This document shows, one piece after another, positions 9,055-16,902 of a stretch of DNA of 64,000 bases. The stretch is taken from contig NZ_BCQS01000003.1 in assembly GCF_001552195.1 (NCBI RefSeq), forward strand, positions 1 to 64,000, in the 5' to 3' direction. The notes below the pieces were generated by a model. It ran no database searches. It was not told the origin of the DNA and saw nothing but the letters and a program-made list of their open reading frames with translations. Each line of letters opens with the position of its first letter. Position 1 is the first letter of the stretch. The position numbers were made by a program, and so were the translations under genes. The DNA comes from Actinomadura latina NBRC 106108. GTDB lineage: Bacteria > Actinomycetota > Actinomycetes > Streptosporangiales > Streptosporangiaceae.

Positions 9055-9477
9055 ATGGTGGAAATAGCGATCCGGTACGGGCGCAATGACGAGATGCAAA
9101 CCGTCCTGGACTTCTGGAAGCTCGCGGGCGAAGGGACGGATCGGCACGACTCCTCCCAGGGATTCTTGGCGCTGATTGACCGGGACCCGCAGGCTCTGCT
9201 GGTTGCGGAGATCGACGGACGGATGGTCGGGACGCTTATCGCGGGCTGGGACGGCTGGCGAGCGCACCTCTACCGGCTAGCGGTGCATCCTGAGTATCGA
9301 CGGCAAGGCATCGCACGGAAGCTGACTGAGCGAGCCGAGCTGCGCTTTCGCGAGCTCGGGGCCTTTCGAGCCGACGCTATGGTTCTGGATGAGAACACGT
9401 TGGCTCATCACGCTTGGAGCGCTGCGGGTTACCACCGGCAACCGCAGTGGAGTCGCTGGGTGAAGCCGCTGGGCTGA
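9055..9477 (+). CDS. GNAT-family N-acetyltransferase
   Basis: A 140-residue single-domain GNAT protein. The acetyl-CoA loop reads RLAVHPEYRRQGIARKL (R/Q-x-x-G-x-A type), preceded by the VAEIDGRMVGTLIAGWDGW strands and followed by a C-terminal HHAWSAAGYHR motif common in RimI-like enzymes. I prefer the ATG at 9055 (MVEIAIRYG) over an in-frame start at 9043. The acceptor is unknown. It is the last intact gene before the tRNA-Ala island. Confidence 0.8.
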   Translation: MVEIAIRYGRNDEMQTVLDFWKLAGEGTDRHDSSQGFLALIDRDPQALLVAEIDGRMVGTLIAGWDGWRAHLYRLAVHPEYRRQGIARKLTERAELRFRELGAFRADAMVLDENTLAHHAWSAAGYHRQPQWSRWVKPLG

Positions 9478-9500
9478 AGTCGACGAAGCGGCGACATTAG

Positions 9501-9775
9501 GGCAACTGGCCTGACTTCCGGCCCTCGTCGTTCCTCTCGCTCACCCTGGACTTCTACGGGCGGGTCCGGGGTGACGGTACGCCGGTCGACCCCGAGTCCT
9601 ACGACTACGCGCGGGACGCGTTGCACTTCTCCAAGCTGGTTGACCGGTTCGTGCAGAACCTGCGGCAGGTGGTGGCGGCCACCTATCAACAGGTGTGGTG
9701 GCCCTCGACCGATCACGTCGTCTTCGACGGCGAATATCTGCCGGTCTGGGACGAGATCGCGGGCCAGGACGGCTG
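9501..9775 (+). pseudogene. RepSA-type replication initiator remnant with internal deletion
   Basis: An open segment of about 91 codons without a start. It opens with GNWPDFRPSSFLSLTLDFYG, continues with DGTPVDPESYDYARDALHF and KLVDRFVQNLR, then runs directly into QVVAATYQQVWWP and LPVWDE. These blocks match, in order, the RepSA/pSAM2-type initiator of actinomycete integrative elements, but the stretch normally lying between the NLR block and the RQV block (roughly 40 residues including the PHLHA region) is missing. The right edge meets an IS256-family remnant near 9776. Confidence 0.7.
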
Positions 9776-10163
9776 TGGCTACCCATCTGCTCGACCAGCC
9801 TGTCCACCCGCCGCGTCGACACCCCCAGCAGATAGGAGGCGGCGACCACGCTGACCAGGGCCTGCTCGGCCCGGCGGCGCCGCTCCAGCAGCCACTCGGG
9901 GAAGTAGGACCCGCTACGCAGTTTCGGGATCGCCGGCTCGACGGTGCCGGCGCGGGTGCCCAGTCCCGGACCCGGTAGCCGTTGCGACGGTTGACCCGCT
10001 CGTCCGAGCGGGTCCCGTAGCCGGCCCCGCACACCGCGTCGGCCTCCGCGCTCATCAGTGCCTCGGCCATCGTCTTGACCATCGACCGCAACACATCGGG
10101 CTCACACGCCCCGATCTGCTCAGCCAGCCAGCCCCCGGGGTCCACACTGTTGTCCACGGCCAT
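9776..10163 (-). pseudogene. IS256-family transposase, N-terminal remnant with frameshift
   Basis: Starts at ATG 10163 with a good ribosome site (AAGGAGAGG). It reads GGWLAEQIGACEPDVLRSMV, then ALMSAEADAVCGAGYG and the NRRNGYRVRDW block; an indel near 9960 moves the frame, after which GTRAGTVEPAIPKLRSGSYF and LGVSTRRVDRLVEQMG follow. This is the N-terminal third of IS256-group transposases. It stops abruptly at about 9776 against the Rep remnant. The DDE catalytic domain is absent, so it is inactive. Confidence 0.75.
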
Positions 10164-10208
10164 CGCGTTCCTCTCCTTCTGATCTTGGTCGATTCGAAGG
10201 ATCACGCG

Positions 10209-10343
10209 ATGGCCGTCTCACGTCACGACGCCACGTCCTCTGACCAGGTCAAGCTCATACACCATCTCCGTGGACGCAACCCAGTCGTCCGGACGCTTTC
10301 AATTCCAGCGATCGAGCGCGCAGCGCGGAAGAAGAGATCGTGA
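10209..10343 (+). CDS. Short ORF whose tail is shared with the gene at 16899
   Basis: A possible 44-residue peptide from ATG 10209. Its C-terminus (ERAARKKRS) matches the end of the 75-residue protein at 16899-17126 (HAARKMRS), and both are followed by the same terminator and tRNA-Ala sequence. It may be the surviving tail of an older, related element gene. Expression is uncertain. Confidence 0.3.
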   Translation: MAVSRHDATSSDQVKLIHHLRGRNPVVRTLSIPAIERAARKKRS

Positions 10344-10437
10344 GACACGAGAGCCCAGGTCGAAGCATGGCTTCTGACCTGGGCTTTTCTGTGGGTGGAG
10401 CCTAGGGGATTCGAACCCCTGACACCCGGCTTGCAAA
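10328..10437. repeat. Left att-like direct repeat (terminator plus tRNA-Ala 3' half)
   Basis: Matches 17111-17220. It comprises an ORF tail, a hairpin (AGCCCAGGTC at 10352-10361 with GACCTGGGCT at 10376-10385, then TTTT), and 42 bases (10396-10437) identical to the 3' part of tRNA-Ala. Identity stops at 10438 inside the anticodon arm. About seven mismatches lie in the ORF-tail and terminator part, none in the tRNA part. It fits one end of an integrated element. Confidence 0.8.
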
Positions 10438-10786
10438 TCTGCGAGATCACCCCGGATCAAGGCTCTGACCTGGGGAACCTATGGCCCTTGAGTGACCGCT
10501 CCTGCCCTCTGGCGACCGCCCCTAATCGCACGGTGCCCGGTCTGCACATCCGAGAGACTCCGGGCTGGTTGCGGGCCCACCGGGCACAGTTCCCGCCCCA
10601 CCCCGCGAGAGCGAATCATTACGAGTCTCACGAACAAGATCCACACCCGTCCAGAGCCGTCCCCTGACCTGCCCGCGAGCACCCTTAAAACGGCTCCTGG
10701 CTCCGCACCCGTCCGACGTCATCCAGAGGCGTTGTTAGCAAGGGCGTTAGCATCGCGGGATGCCTCGATGGGAGGAGTCACGGACT
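10438..10786. other. Gene-free element interior near the left repeat
   Basis: No convincing coding signal. Near 10728-10754 it holds a GTTAGCA...GCGTTAGCA pair that is imperfectly repeated at 12205-12230, suggesting a duplicated element end or decayed integrase 3' region. Confidence 0.4.
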
Positions 10787-11143
10787 ATGATCCGCATCGA
10801 CGGCCCGTTCTACCGTGTCAGCGATCCCGCCTTCGACCTCACGGTCGTTCGATGGGAAGGCCATGATCCCGCGACGCTAGAAGAGGCGGACGGCCACATC
10901 TACCTCCCGGATGGCACACACTACGCCCCAACCTTCATGACCGTGCGAACCATCGCAGCCATCATGGACCGCTGGCGAACCACCGGCGAATGCCTCAACG
11001 GCGAGTACTTCTGGTGCTCAGACCTGATCATCATCCGTACACCTGGCCTACCCGCCATCGTAGAAGTCGTACGGAACCTGGTCGCCACAGGCGACCTCCA
11101 CGACATCTGCAACCCCCTTGAACCTGACGCGCCCGATCAATGA
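10787..11143 (+). CDS. Hypothetical protein of the tRNA-Ala element
   Basis: A 118-residue soluble protein starting at ATG 10787, eight bases after GGAGGAGT, a strong ribosome site. It reads MIRIDGPFYRVSDPAFDLT and includes a WRTTGECLNGEYFWCSDLII segment with two Cys. No signal peptide or membrane segment. I do not recognise the family. The good codon structure and ribosome site support a real gene in an otherwise degraded area. Confidence 0.6.
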   Translation: MIRIDGPFYRVSDPAFDLTVVRWEGHDPATLEEADGHIYLPDGTHYAPTFMTVRTIAAIMDRWRTTGECLNGEYFWCSDLIIIRTPGLPAIVEVVRNLVATGDLHDICNPLEPDAPDQ

Positions 11144-11570
11144 CCCCTACCGGCCCGACGCTCACCCACCGTGCTGCAACAATCCGACCGTCCCCGCCTG
11201 CATCGCGATCGTGCGGCACCACCTCGATGCGAACCACCGGCACCCCGCACCTCACGACCGCCCACCCCAGCTACAACGTGCGCCCACGTGTGATTCCGTA
11301 AGCCGCCGTAAGCCCCTGTTGCGGTACTTCTCTGCTGTACTGCACCCGCCACTCGCGGCCCCTGGCGGTCTCTAAGGTCGGTCTCGTCAGCATGATGGGG
11401 CGAGCTTCGCCCGACTGGCAGACAGATTTACAGTCCCACCGCCAAACTCTCCTGACCTGCACCTACGCAACTCTGCCCGCGAACTTCGACCCGCATTCGG
11501 CACGCCGAGCTTCCTCGCCCGCCGCGAACGGAGGCCTCTGCCGAGCCACCCTTGCCAGGAGCAACACGCG
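11144..11570. other. Gene-free stretch
   Basis: Several overlapping open frames exist on both strands but none shows a ribosome site, recognisable domain or normal composition. Nothing else was seen. Confidence 0.4.
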
Positions 11571-11999
11571 CTACCAGCGCCGCTCGACGGTGCCCTCGGT
11601 CGCGACTCGTGCCTTGGGCAGAGTGCGGAGCTTGGCCCGCCGGCCACGCCGTCGAACCCGGGCAAGCCGTCGCTCATCGGCCCGGCCGTCGTCCTCCAGT
11701 CGGAGACGCCGCTGCAATCTGCTCTCCACCCAGTCCCCCAACGGCAGCCCAGGCTCTTTGCGCCAGGTCTTCGGCCGTCGGCGCGCTACACGCTCCTCGA
11801 CCTCGACTGCCCTCCCCACATCGGGACTGCCCGCGGCTTCCTGAAGAAGCTGGTGAAGGCGATGGCGGTTGGCGCGATTAGGGAACCGTTTGTTCAGGCG
11901 TACCGCGTTCCTGGAACTCTTATCGTTCTCCGCGTACGCGTTGCGACGGTCCTTGGCGTAACTGAACTGCTTCTTCTCCTGGGGGCTCCTGCTCTTCAC
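11571..11999 (-). CDS. Conserved basic protein of unknown function
   Basis: About 142 residues from GTG 11999, with AGGAGAAGG some 12 bases upstream. The N-terminus KSRSPQEKKQFSYAKDRRN and the RNAVRLNKRFPNRANRHRL block, then RRRPKTWRKEPGLPLGDWV, resemble a small Arg/Lys-rich protein I have seen in actinomycete genomes without a known role. Highly charged and probably nucleic-acid binding (inference). The last ~35 residues are Arg-rich and less certain. Confidence 0.5.
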   Translation of the reverse strand: MKSRSPQEKKQFSYAKDRRNAYAENDKSSRNAVRLNKRFPNRANRHRLHQLLQEAAGSPDVGRAVEVEERVARRRPKTWRKEPGLPLGDWVESRLQRRLRLEDDGRADERRLARVRRRGRRAKLRTLPKARVATEGTVERRW

Positions 12000-12271
12000 A
12001 GACTGCCTGCCTTCTCCTACGACCTCCGGGAGGGCCACACAGGAGCGCACAGTACCTGGCCGGAGGCCATCGCCCAAGCCAATTACGCACGCGCGGCATC
12101 TGTTTACAAGCAAAATCAGCGGTGTCCAGGGAAGTCCCCACAGGTCTCTTGACCTGCGCCCCGTCCTCTGCGGCGTCCACATCCATCCAAGATCACCCAG
12201 ACGGGGTGTTAGCAGGTGCGTTAGCAGCATCCGCTCGGATGGCGTCCTGGTCCTCAGCTGCTCCGACCAGA

Positions 12272-12784
12272 TCAGCCTTGGCCGGAGTCCGCTGTCTCCG
12301 GTGCTCGAAGGTCCCCAGGGCTGAACACCGGGCAGCCGAGCAGCTCCGCCAGGACAGTCCGCTGTCTGGCGGTCAACTCGTTGGTGAACACCACTGCCTT
12401 GGCCTCTGTCTGGACCCGCGCGGCCACTATCTCCCGCACCTTCCCCGTGCTCATCAGCGTCCGCGACGAGTAGGGCCGATCCATGTTCACCTTGCCGCCA
12501 GGCGCATGACCTTTCTTGTTGCCCGAGACCCCTCGACGCTGTACGAACCGCCCCACGACATGACCACCCAGCCGCTCAACCTCGCTGACCAGAACACTCA
12601 TGATCTCGGCAAAGTCCTTCTGCTTCGCCGAGAAGAGGCCGGCGACGAGAACGCCGCCTCCGTCGATCACATCTCGTGGTCCTGGCGCATGACCCTGGAA
12701 GCGACCAATTCGAGGCGGTGGCTCTGACCGGCCTCTCTGCTGCGAACGCCGCCGCATATACCTCATGAACAACACACTAGACAT
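12272..12784 (-). CDS. Stand-alone HflX N-terminal-domain-like protein
   Basis: A 170-residue frame. Residues ~43-155 follow the nucleotide-binding N-terminal domain of HflX GTPases: VLVAGLFSAKQKDFAEIMSV, LGGHVVGRFVQRRG, then LMSTGKVREIVAARVQTEAK and AVVFTNELTARQRTVLAELL, ending at GCPVFSPG. HflX normally continues with DRTGLILDIF, a helical linker and a GTPase domain; here the frame ends 13 residues later with no G-motifs. It may be a real single-domain factor or a truncation. The start is uncertain; the first ~40 residues look unconserved. Confidence 0.5.
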   Translation of the reverse strand: MSSVLFMRYMRRRSQQRGRSEPPPRIGRFQGHAPGPRDVIDGGGVLVAGLFSAKQKDFAEIMSVLVSEVERLGGHVVGRFVQRRGVSGNKKGHAPGGKVNMDRPYSSRTLMSTGKVREIVAARVQTEAKAVVFTNELTARQRTVLAELLGCPVFSPGDLRAPETADSGQG

Positions 12785-13227
12785 GGTGACCGCGTGCGCC
12801 CAACGCTGCTACCAGCGGCCCGAAGCGAGGCGGTCCCCCACCAAGCGCGCTAGGGATCGGCTGCCCACCGACCGCCTGCCTTTCAGCTATAGCAGCACCC
12901 CTGCCGGGCGAGAGCCCGACTAAGGCCGGAAGGTGGGTGAGGTGTGCCGGTGGTCGGGGTCGTTTGCCGCTGTTGCTGTCACCGTTGCTGTCACTGTCGG
13001 GGGCGTTGACTTCGGGTCTTCAACCGTCGTACACGCCGCACGTGCTGTCGGCGCGGCATCGCTGGGCACGGTCGATGAGCAACACGCGCGGATCGGCCGC
13101 CAATTCGTACAACTCGGCCTCGAACGGGTCGGCGTCGTAATCAATGAGACGGGCCAAGCCAAGCTTTCCGGTCTTGGTCGACGGTGCCTCGCCGACGCAC
13201 GCAGTTCCGTCAGACTCACCCACTCGC
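12785..13227. other. Gene-free stretch before the integrase remnant
   Basis: A TTGCTGTCACCGTTGCTGTCACTG short direct repeat lies near 12970-12995. Open frames run on both strands, but none is recognised. Confidence 0.35.
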
Positions 13228-13655
13228 CTCCGCACCTGGGCGCCGTCTCAGTCGGCGACATCAAGACGAGCATGGTGCGGGAATGGCGGACGACTCTTCT
13301 GGACTCCGGCGTTTCGGCAAGCGTGACCGCCAAGGCGTATCGGCTGCTGCGGGCGGTCCTCATGACCGCGACCGAGGAAGACGGCATGCTCGCGCGGAAC
13401 CCATGCCGGATCAAGGGCGCGGGGGACGAGTCACCGGAGGAACGCCCCGTACTCACGCTGGCGCAAATCTTCGAGCTGGCCGAGTTGCTCGGCCGTCACC
13501 CGGTCGGCAACATCCGCAAGATGCCCTCTGGGGAGTTCCAGCTCCGATACCGGCTGGTGGAGGGCGGCACGCGGGCCTTCCCGCAGTACTTCCCGGACCG
13601 CCAGGCGGCCGAACGCGTGCTGTGGAACCTCGCCATAGAGGGGCATGCCACCTGA
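13228..13655 (+). pseudogene. Scrambled tyrosine integrase remnant
   Basis: In frame from about 13228 it encodes the core-binding domain of an actinobacterial phage-type integrase: VGDIKTSMVREWRTTLLDSG, AKAYRLLRAVLMTATEEDGM, LARNPCRIKGAG and RPVLTLAQIFELAELLG. The catalytic R-H-R-Y domain is missing. Instead, the frame continues into NIRKMPSGEFQLRYRLVEGG, which looks like the N-terminal arm-binding domain of an integrase. Two integrase pieces have therefore been joined in the wrong order. It lies inside the att-bounded interval. Confidence 0.65.
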
Positions 13656-13804
13656 GCTTCCCGTCTGCCGTCGTCCCGCGCTCCGCGCTGCCGGGCCAGG
13701 GTCAGGGGGCCAAGGTGGAGCGCCCCACCGGACGAACGACCTTGGCCCCCTGACCCTGGTCTGGTAGATCTCCGATCGGGACGTCGGCAGACGGGAAGCT
13801 CAGG
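13651..13804. repeat. Large nested inverted repeat
   Basis: The outer 20-base arms (13651-13670 and 13785-13804) are perfectly complementary. Inside them a second pair of about 20 bases (13695-13715 with 13739-13759) is also perfect. Together they make a ~150-bp near-palindrome immediately after the integrase remnant. Both arms encode similar peptides in opposite directions, so this is an inverted duplication rather than a simple terminator. Confidence 0.75.
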
Positions 13805-14115
13805 CATCCCCAACCAGCCGACGACCGTGACGGGCGCGGGATGGGCTTCCCAGAGTCGGAGTGCCCCCGCCGGAGGCAGAGAAGACCTCGGCCACGTGGG
13901 GGCCTACGACCTAGCGGCGGCGCGGACCCCGTGACCGCCGGTGACTGGCGGACAGAGCGGCGGACGCAGGATGCGCGGCCCGGCGCGGCCGTCCGGTGAC
14001 CGGCGCCCACGCCGCACGCTCCGGGCGGCCTGGCGCGGGGCCGCGCAGCGGCCTGAGCGCCGCCGCCCCTTGATCTAAAACAGCTGAATTCGGCAACGCA
14101 TCGTGCTTGCCCTGG
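13805..14115. other. GC-rich spacer without a gene
   Basis: Very GC-rich, with Arg/Pro-coding frames on both strands and no family resemblance. It separates the integrase remnant from the regulator cassette. Confidence 0.4.
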
Positions 14116-14928
14116 CTAACTGCGGGGCTGCGCTTCGTTGGCGGCCTTCACCAGGGATGCGATGTCGTCGGCCAGTGTGTGACTTGTGGCGATAGTGGCG
14201 GCCGATGCAAAGGTGTGGTCGGTGCCGTCCTCGTCGGTGACCTTGGCTCCGGCTTCGCGGGCGATGATGACGCCGGCGGCTGTGTCCCATGGTTTGTTTG
14301 AGAGTGTGATGCTGGCATCTATCTTGCCTTCCGCAACCCATGCGAGATCAACGGCGGCCGAGCCGAGCATGCGGACGCGTTGGACGTTGGCGGCTAGGCG
14401 TTCGGCGAGGGCGATGCGTTGGCGGTTCTTGGCCTCGGCTCCCTCGCCTACGGCATAGTCGCCTATGGCGACGATTGCGTCTTTGAGGTCGGTGGTCATG
14501 CTTGCTTGGATGCGGCGGTCTCCGAGGTAGGCGCCGGTGTGCTGGGCTGCGTGGTAGCGGGTGCCCAGGAACGGTAGGTCGATGACGCCGACGACGGGGC
14601 GGCCTCGTTGGATGAGGCCGATGGAGATACCGCAGAGTGGGATGCTGCGAACGAAGTTGGCGGTGCCGTCTACTGGATCGATGGCCCAGAGGAGTTCGCC
14701 GGTGGTGTCGCCGGTGATGCCTTCTTCTTCGCCGAGTACAGGGATGTCGGGGGTTCGCTCTTTGAGGTAGTCACGGACGGCGCGTTCTACGGCGTAATCC
14801 ACTTCGCTGGCCATGTCGCGGTCGCCCTTGGCGGTGAGCAGGCCGGGGACGCGGGTGCGCACTAGGTCGCTGGCTATCTCGGCTGCCTGGAGGGCGACGG
14901 GTAGTAGTGCGGCTGGTGCGTCGGTCAT
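14116..14928 (-). CDS. Inositol-monophosphatase-family phosphatase
   Basis: A 270-residue Mg2+-dependent phosphatase of the FIG/IMPase superfamily. The metal-site motifs are complete: GEEEG, WAIDPVDGTANF and KPWDTAAG. The substrate could be inositol phosphate, histidinol phosphate, PAP or a sugar phosphate; motifs alone do not decide. ATG 14928 overlaps the stop of the upstream regulator (ATGA), so the two are translationally coupled. The pair sits inside the tRNA-Ala element and is transcribed away from four small genes. Confidence 0.88.
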   Translation of the reverse strand: MTDAPAALLPVALQAAEIASDLVRTRVPGLLTAKGDRDMASEVDYAVERAVRDYLKERTPDIPVLGEEEGITGDTTGELLWAIDPVDGTANFVRSIPLCGISIGLIQRGRPVVGVIDLPFLGTRYHAAQHTGAYLGDRRIQASMTTDLKDAIVAIGDYAVGEGAEAKNRQRIALAERLAANVQRVRMLGSAAVDLAWVAEGKIDASITLSNKPWDTAAGVIIAREAGAKVTDEDGTDHTFASAATIATSHTLADDIASLVKAANEAQPRS

Positions 14929-15809
14929 ACGGTGCGGCCTCGTTCCCATAGCGCGTTGAAGATCTCTTCGAACGTCCCGTACAAGCCTGCCCCGGTCGGG
15001 TTGCGTTCGGCGAGGAAGGTGGGCGAGTCGACTCCGCGGGCGTTCGGTAGGTAGGGCTGCATCACGCAGAGCTGGTTGTTGAGAAGCGTGATGTTGAACC
15101 GGATCGTCTCGTCGTAGACGGCGACGGACAGGCGGTCTTGGGCCTCGGGCGATAGGCGTTTGCGTAGGCGCGTCAGGACCTCGATGTTCAGGCGCGTGAG
15201 CGTGGTGAGGTGGTTGTCCGTGTAGCCCTCTTCCTGTTCGCGGGCTCGGATGGCCGCGCCCTCGGGGTCCAAGAACAGGGCTTGCAGGGTGGTGCCGTCC
15301 TCGATGAGCCGGTAAAGACGTTGGTCGGGGTACTGCTGGCAGAGCATGTTGAGGGAAAGGCCGGCGGCCCGGATGCTGCTCGCGCCGTCGAGTAGTGCGT
15401 GTGGCGGGTGGGCGTAAGAGAACTCGGCGCGGGTGGCGAAGACTGCGGTGACGTCGGCGTAGGGGTTCGGGCCTACCCGGTCGGCGGTCGACTCAAGGTC
15501 GGCCCGCTCGTCGCTGGGCGCGTAGGCGGCGGGTTCGTCCGCCAGGACGTGAGGCGGGCAGGGGCCGAACAGCTCATCGGCCGTCCACTCGGGGAACATC
15601 GCCTCTAAGACCCGGCAGTGATCTGTGTAGGGCAGGCGTTTGAGTTCGCCGGAGGTCCAGCGGTGGAGCTGGGCGCGGCTCGGCGCGGTGCCGGTGAGTT
15701 CGGGCGAGATCTTCTTGGCGGCCTCGTTGTAAGCGGCCTGGAACATGCCGTACCGCTGTAGGCGGCGCTGACGGATCACGACTTGCAACAGGATCGGTTG
15801 GGGAGACAC
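14925..15809 (-). CDS. DNA-binding regulator with DUF5919-like C-terminal domain
   Basis: A 294-residue protein from GTG 15809, with AGAGAGGA seven bases upstream. The N-terminal ~70 residues (QRRLQRYGMFQAAYNEAAKK, PSRAQLHRWTSGELKRLPY) form a HTH-like element, followed by an acidic linker (ADEPAAYAPSDERADLES). The C-terminal ~150 residues (DGASSIRAAGLSLNMLCQQY, then RLYRLIEDGTTLQALFLDP) match in style the DUF5919 ligand or effector domain found behind XRE-type HTH domains in Streptomyces. It probably controls its own operon and the divergent genes. An upstream ATG at 15872 has no good ribosome site. Confidence 0.72.
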   Translation of the reverse strand: MSPQPILLQVVIRQRRLQRYGMFQAAYNEAAKKISPELTGTAPSRAQLHRWTSGELKRLPYTDHCRVLEAMFPEWTADELFGPCPPHVLADEPAAYAPSDERADLESTADRVGPNPYADVTAVFATRAEFSYAHPPHALLDGASSIRAAGLSLNMLCQQYPDQRLYRLIEDGTTLQALFLDPEGAAIRAREQEEGYTDNHLTTLTRLNIEVLTRLRKRLSPEAQDRLSVAVYDETIRFNITLLNNQLCVMQPYLPNARGVDSPTFLAERNPTGAGLYGTFEEIFNALWERGRTV

Positions 15810-15958
15810 CGGCCGTCCTCTCTGCTGGGCGTTTCTCAGGCTAGACGCGTCGTGAGATCGAAGACGAGACAAAGTCGAGACGGTTGCAGGACGTTGACGG
15901 GCGAGACGAGATGATCATGATGTCGTGACGCAACGTGACTTGTTGGCACGGTGTGGTC

Positions 15959-16132
15959 ATGGCGAGCGATTGCACCTCTTGCAGGGGACGCGGGGTCAAG
16001 CGGCGTGTTGCACGGCGGACGTTGACGCCGGGGCACGTAGCGGGCGTTCCTGCTGACAGTCGTCAGGACTCTTGCCCTGACTGCCTGGGGACGGGTCGCG
16101 AGTCCGAGCGGCAGGGTGGGGAGGAGTCGTGA
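15959..16132 (+). CDS. Small DnaJ-type zinc-ribbon protein
   Basis: A 57-residue protein from ATG 15959. Two CxxCxGxG-type knuckles are visible, CTSCRGRG near the start and CPDCLGTG near the end, which together can bind one Zn2+. The last four bases overlap the next gene (GTGA). It is the first gene of a four-gene + strand run that is divergent from the regulator. Its function is unknown. Confidence 0.62.
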   Translation: MASDCTSCRGRGVKRRVARRTLTPGHVAGVPADSRQDSCPDCLGTGRESERQGGEES

Positions 16133-16422
16133 ACGCGCGGGACGTCGAGTTGCGGCTTCTGGCTGATCTGCGAACCTCCCTTCTCGGTCTGGGCCTGGCC
16201 GTTCGGCTCGATGAGGGAATGCCGGGGCTGCTGGTGAGTACCGGGAATCCGGGGCTGTTCGTATGGGTGTTCGTCGGGGCCTCCGGCCGTACGTTCACCT
16301 GGCGACGCGACGACAGCAAGCACCCGGTCGACGATGTGCCGGGCGCGGCGGGCAAGGTCGCTCGCTTCGTCACCGCGCAAGCTGGACAGCTCAACGGGTC
16401 GGCGAACGACCACTTCGACTAG
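16129..16422 (+). CDS. Small protein, paralogue A
   Basis: 97 residues from GTG 16129. It reads ARDVELRLLADLRTSLLGLG, then VRLDEGMPGLLVSTGNPGLF, FTWRRDDSKHPVDDVPGAA and a helical end. It aligns along its whole length with the protein at 16600-16902 (same E-L-R-x-L-x-D-L opening, same W-R-x-D-x-x-H-P-V core). No membrane segment or signal. The family is unknown to me; the duplication and operon position argue for a real product. Confidence 0.6.
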   Translation: MNARDVELRLLADLRTSLLGLGLAVRLDEGMPGLLVSTGNPGLFVWVFVGASGRTFTWRRDDSKHPVDDVPGAAGKVARFVTAQAGQLNGSANDHFD

Positions 16423-16599
16423 CGCTGTAGGGCTGGCCTCATGGGCTGGCCCTGGCGCTTTGAACGGCAGAGCCGGCGGCGCGGCGAGGACGGTCCGTCG
16501 CGTGATCGCCCCCCAGTTCCCCCATTGATCACGTGTGTGGGAGGGACGGGCCGGGGCCCCGCGCCTCCGGCTCTGCTTCCAACGAAAGCGAGACAGGTG

Positions 16600-16902
16600 A
16601 TGGGCCCTTCTCTCTCCCGCAACGCTGAACTTCGGGTGCTCGGTGATCTGTGCCGGGCTCTGGTCAGGCGCGGCCTGTACGTCCAGTTACGCGACGCCAT
16701 CCCCGGTCTGACAATCACCCGGCCGGGCGGGACGTCCCTCGACGTCATCGGCTACGTGACGGTGAACCGCCGCAAGGGTGAGGTGTCCTGGTGGCGAGTC
16801 GACAACGTGCACCCGGTCAGGGACCTGGACGGCGCGGCCGAACGGATCACCGCGTTCATAAACGAGCCGACCGCACCAGACCTGCTGAGGTCGCGGCCGT
16901 GA
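16600..16902 (+). CDS. Small protein, paralogue B
   Basis: 100 residues from ATG 16600. It opens SRNAELRVLGDLCRALVRRG, continues QLRDAIPGLTITRPGG and VSWWRVDNVHPVRDLDGAAE. It is clearly related to the protein at 16129, sharing the conserved W-x-x-x-x-x-H-P-V-x-D core. The stop overlaps the GTG of the next gene. I took the start at 16600 because upstream in-frame residues have no counterpart in the paralogue. Confidence 0.6.
   Translation: MGPSLSRNAELRVLGDLCRALVRRGLYVQLRDAIPGLTITRPGGTSLDVIGYVTVNRRKGEVSWWRVDNVHPVRDLDGAAERITAFINEPTAPDLLRSRP

Noticed and set aside
10396..10437. Possible second tRNA-Ala gene
   Set aside because: Only the 3' 42 bases are present; the D arm, 5' acceptor strand and half of the anticodon stem are missing. 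It is an attachment-site remnant.
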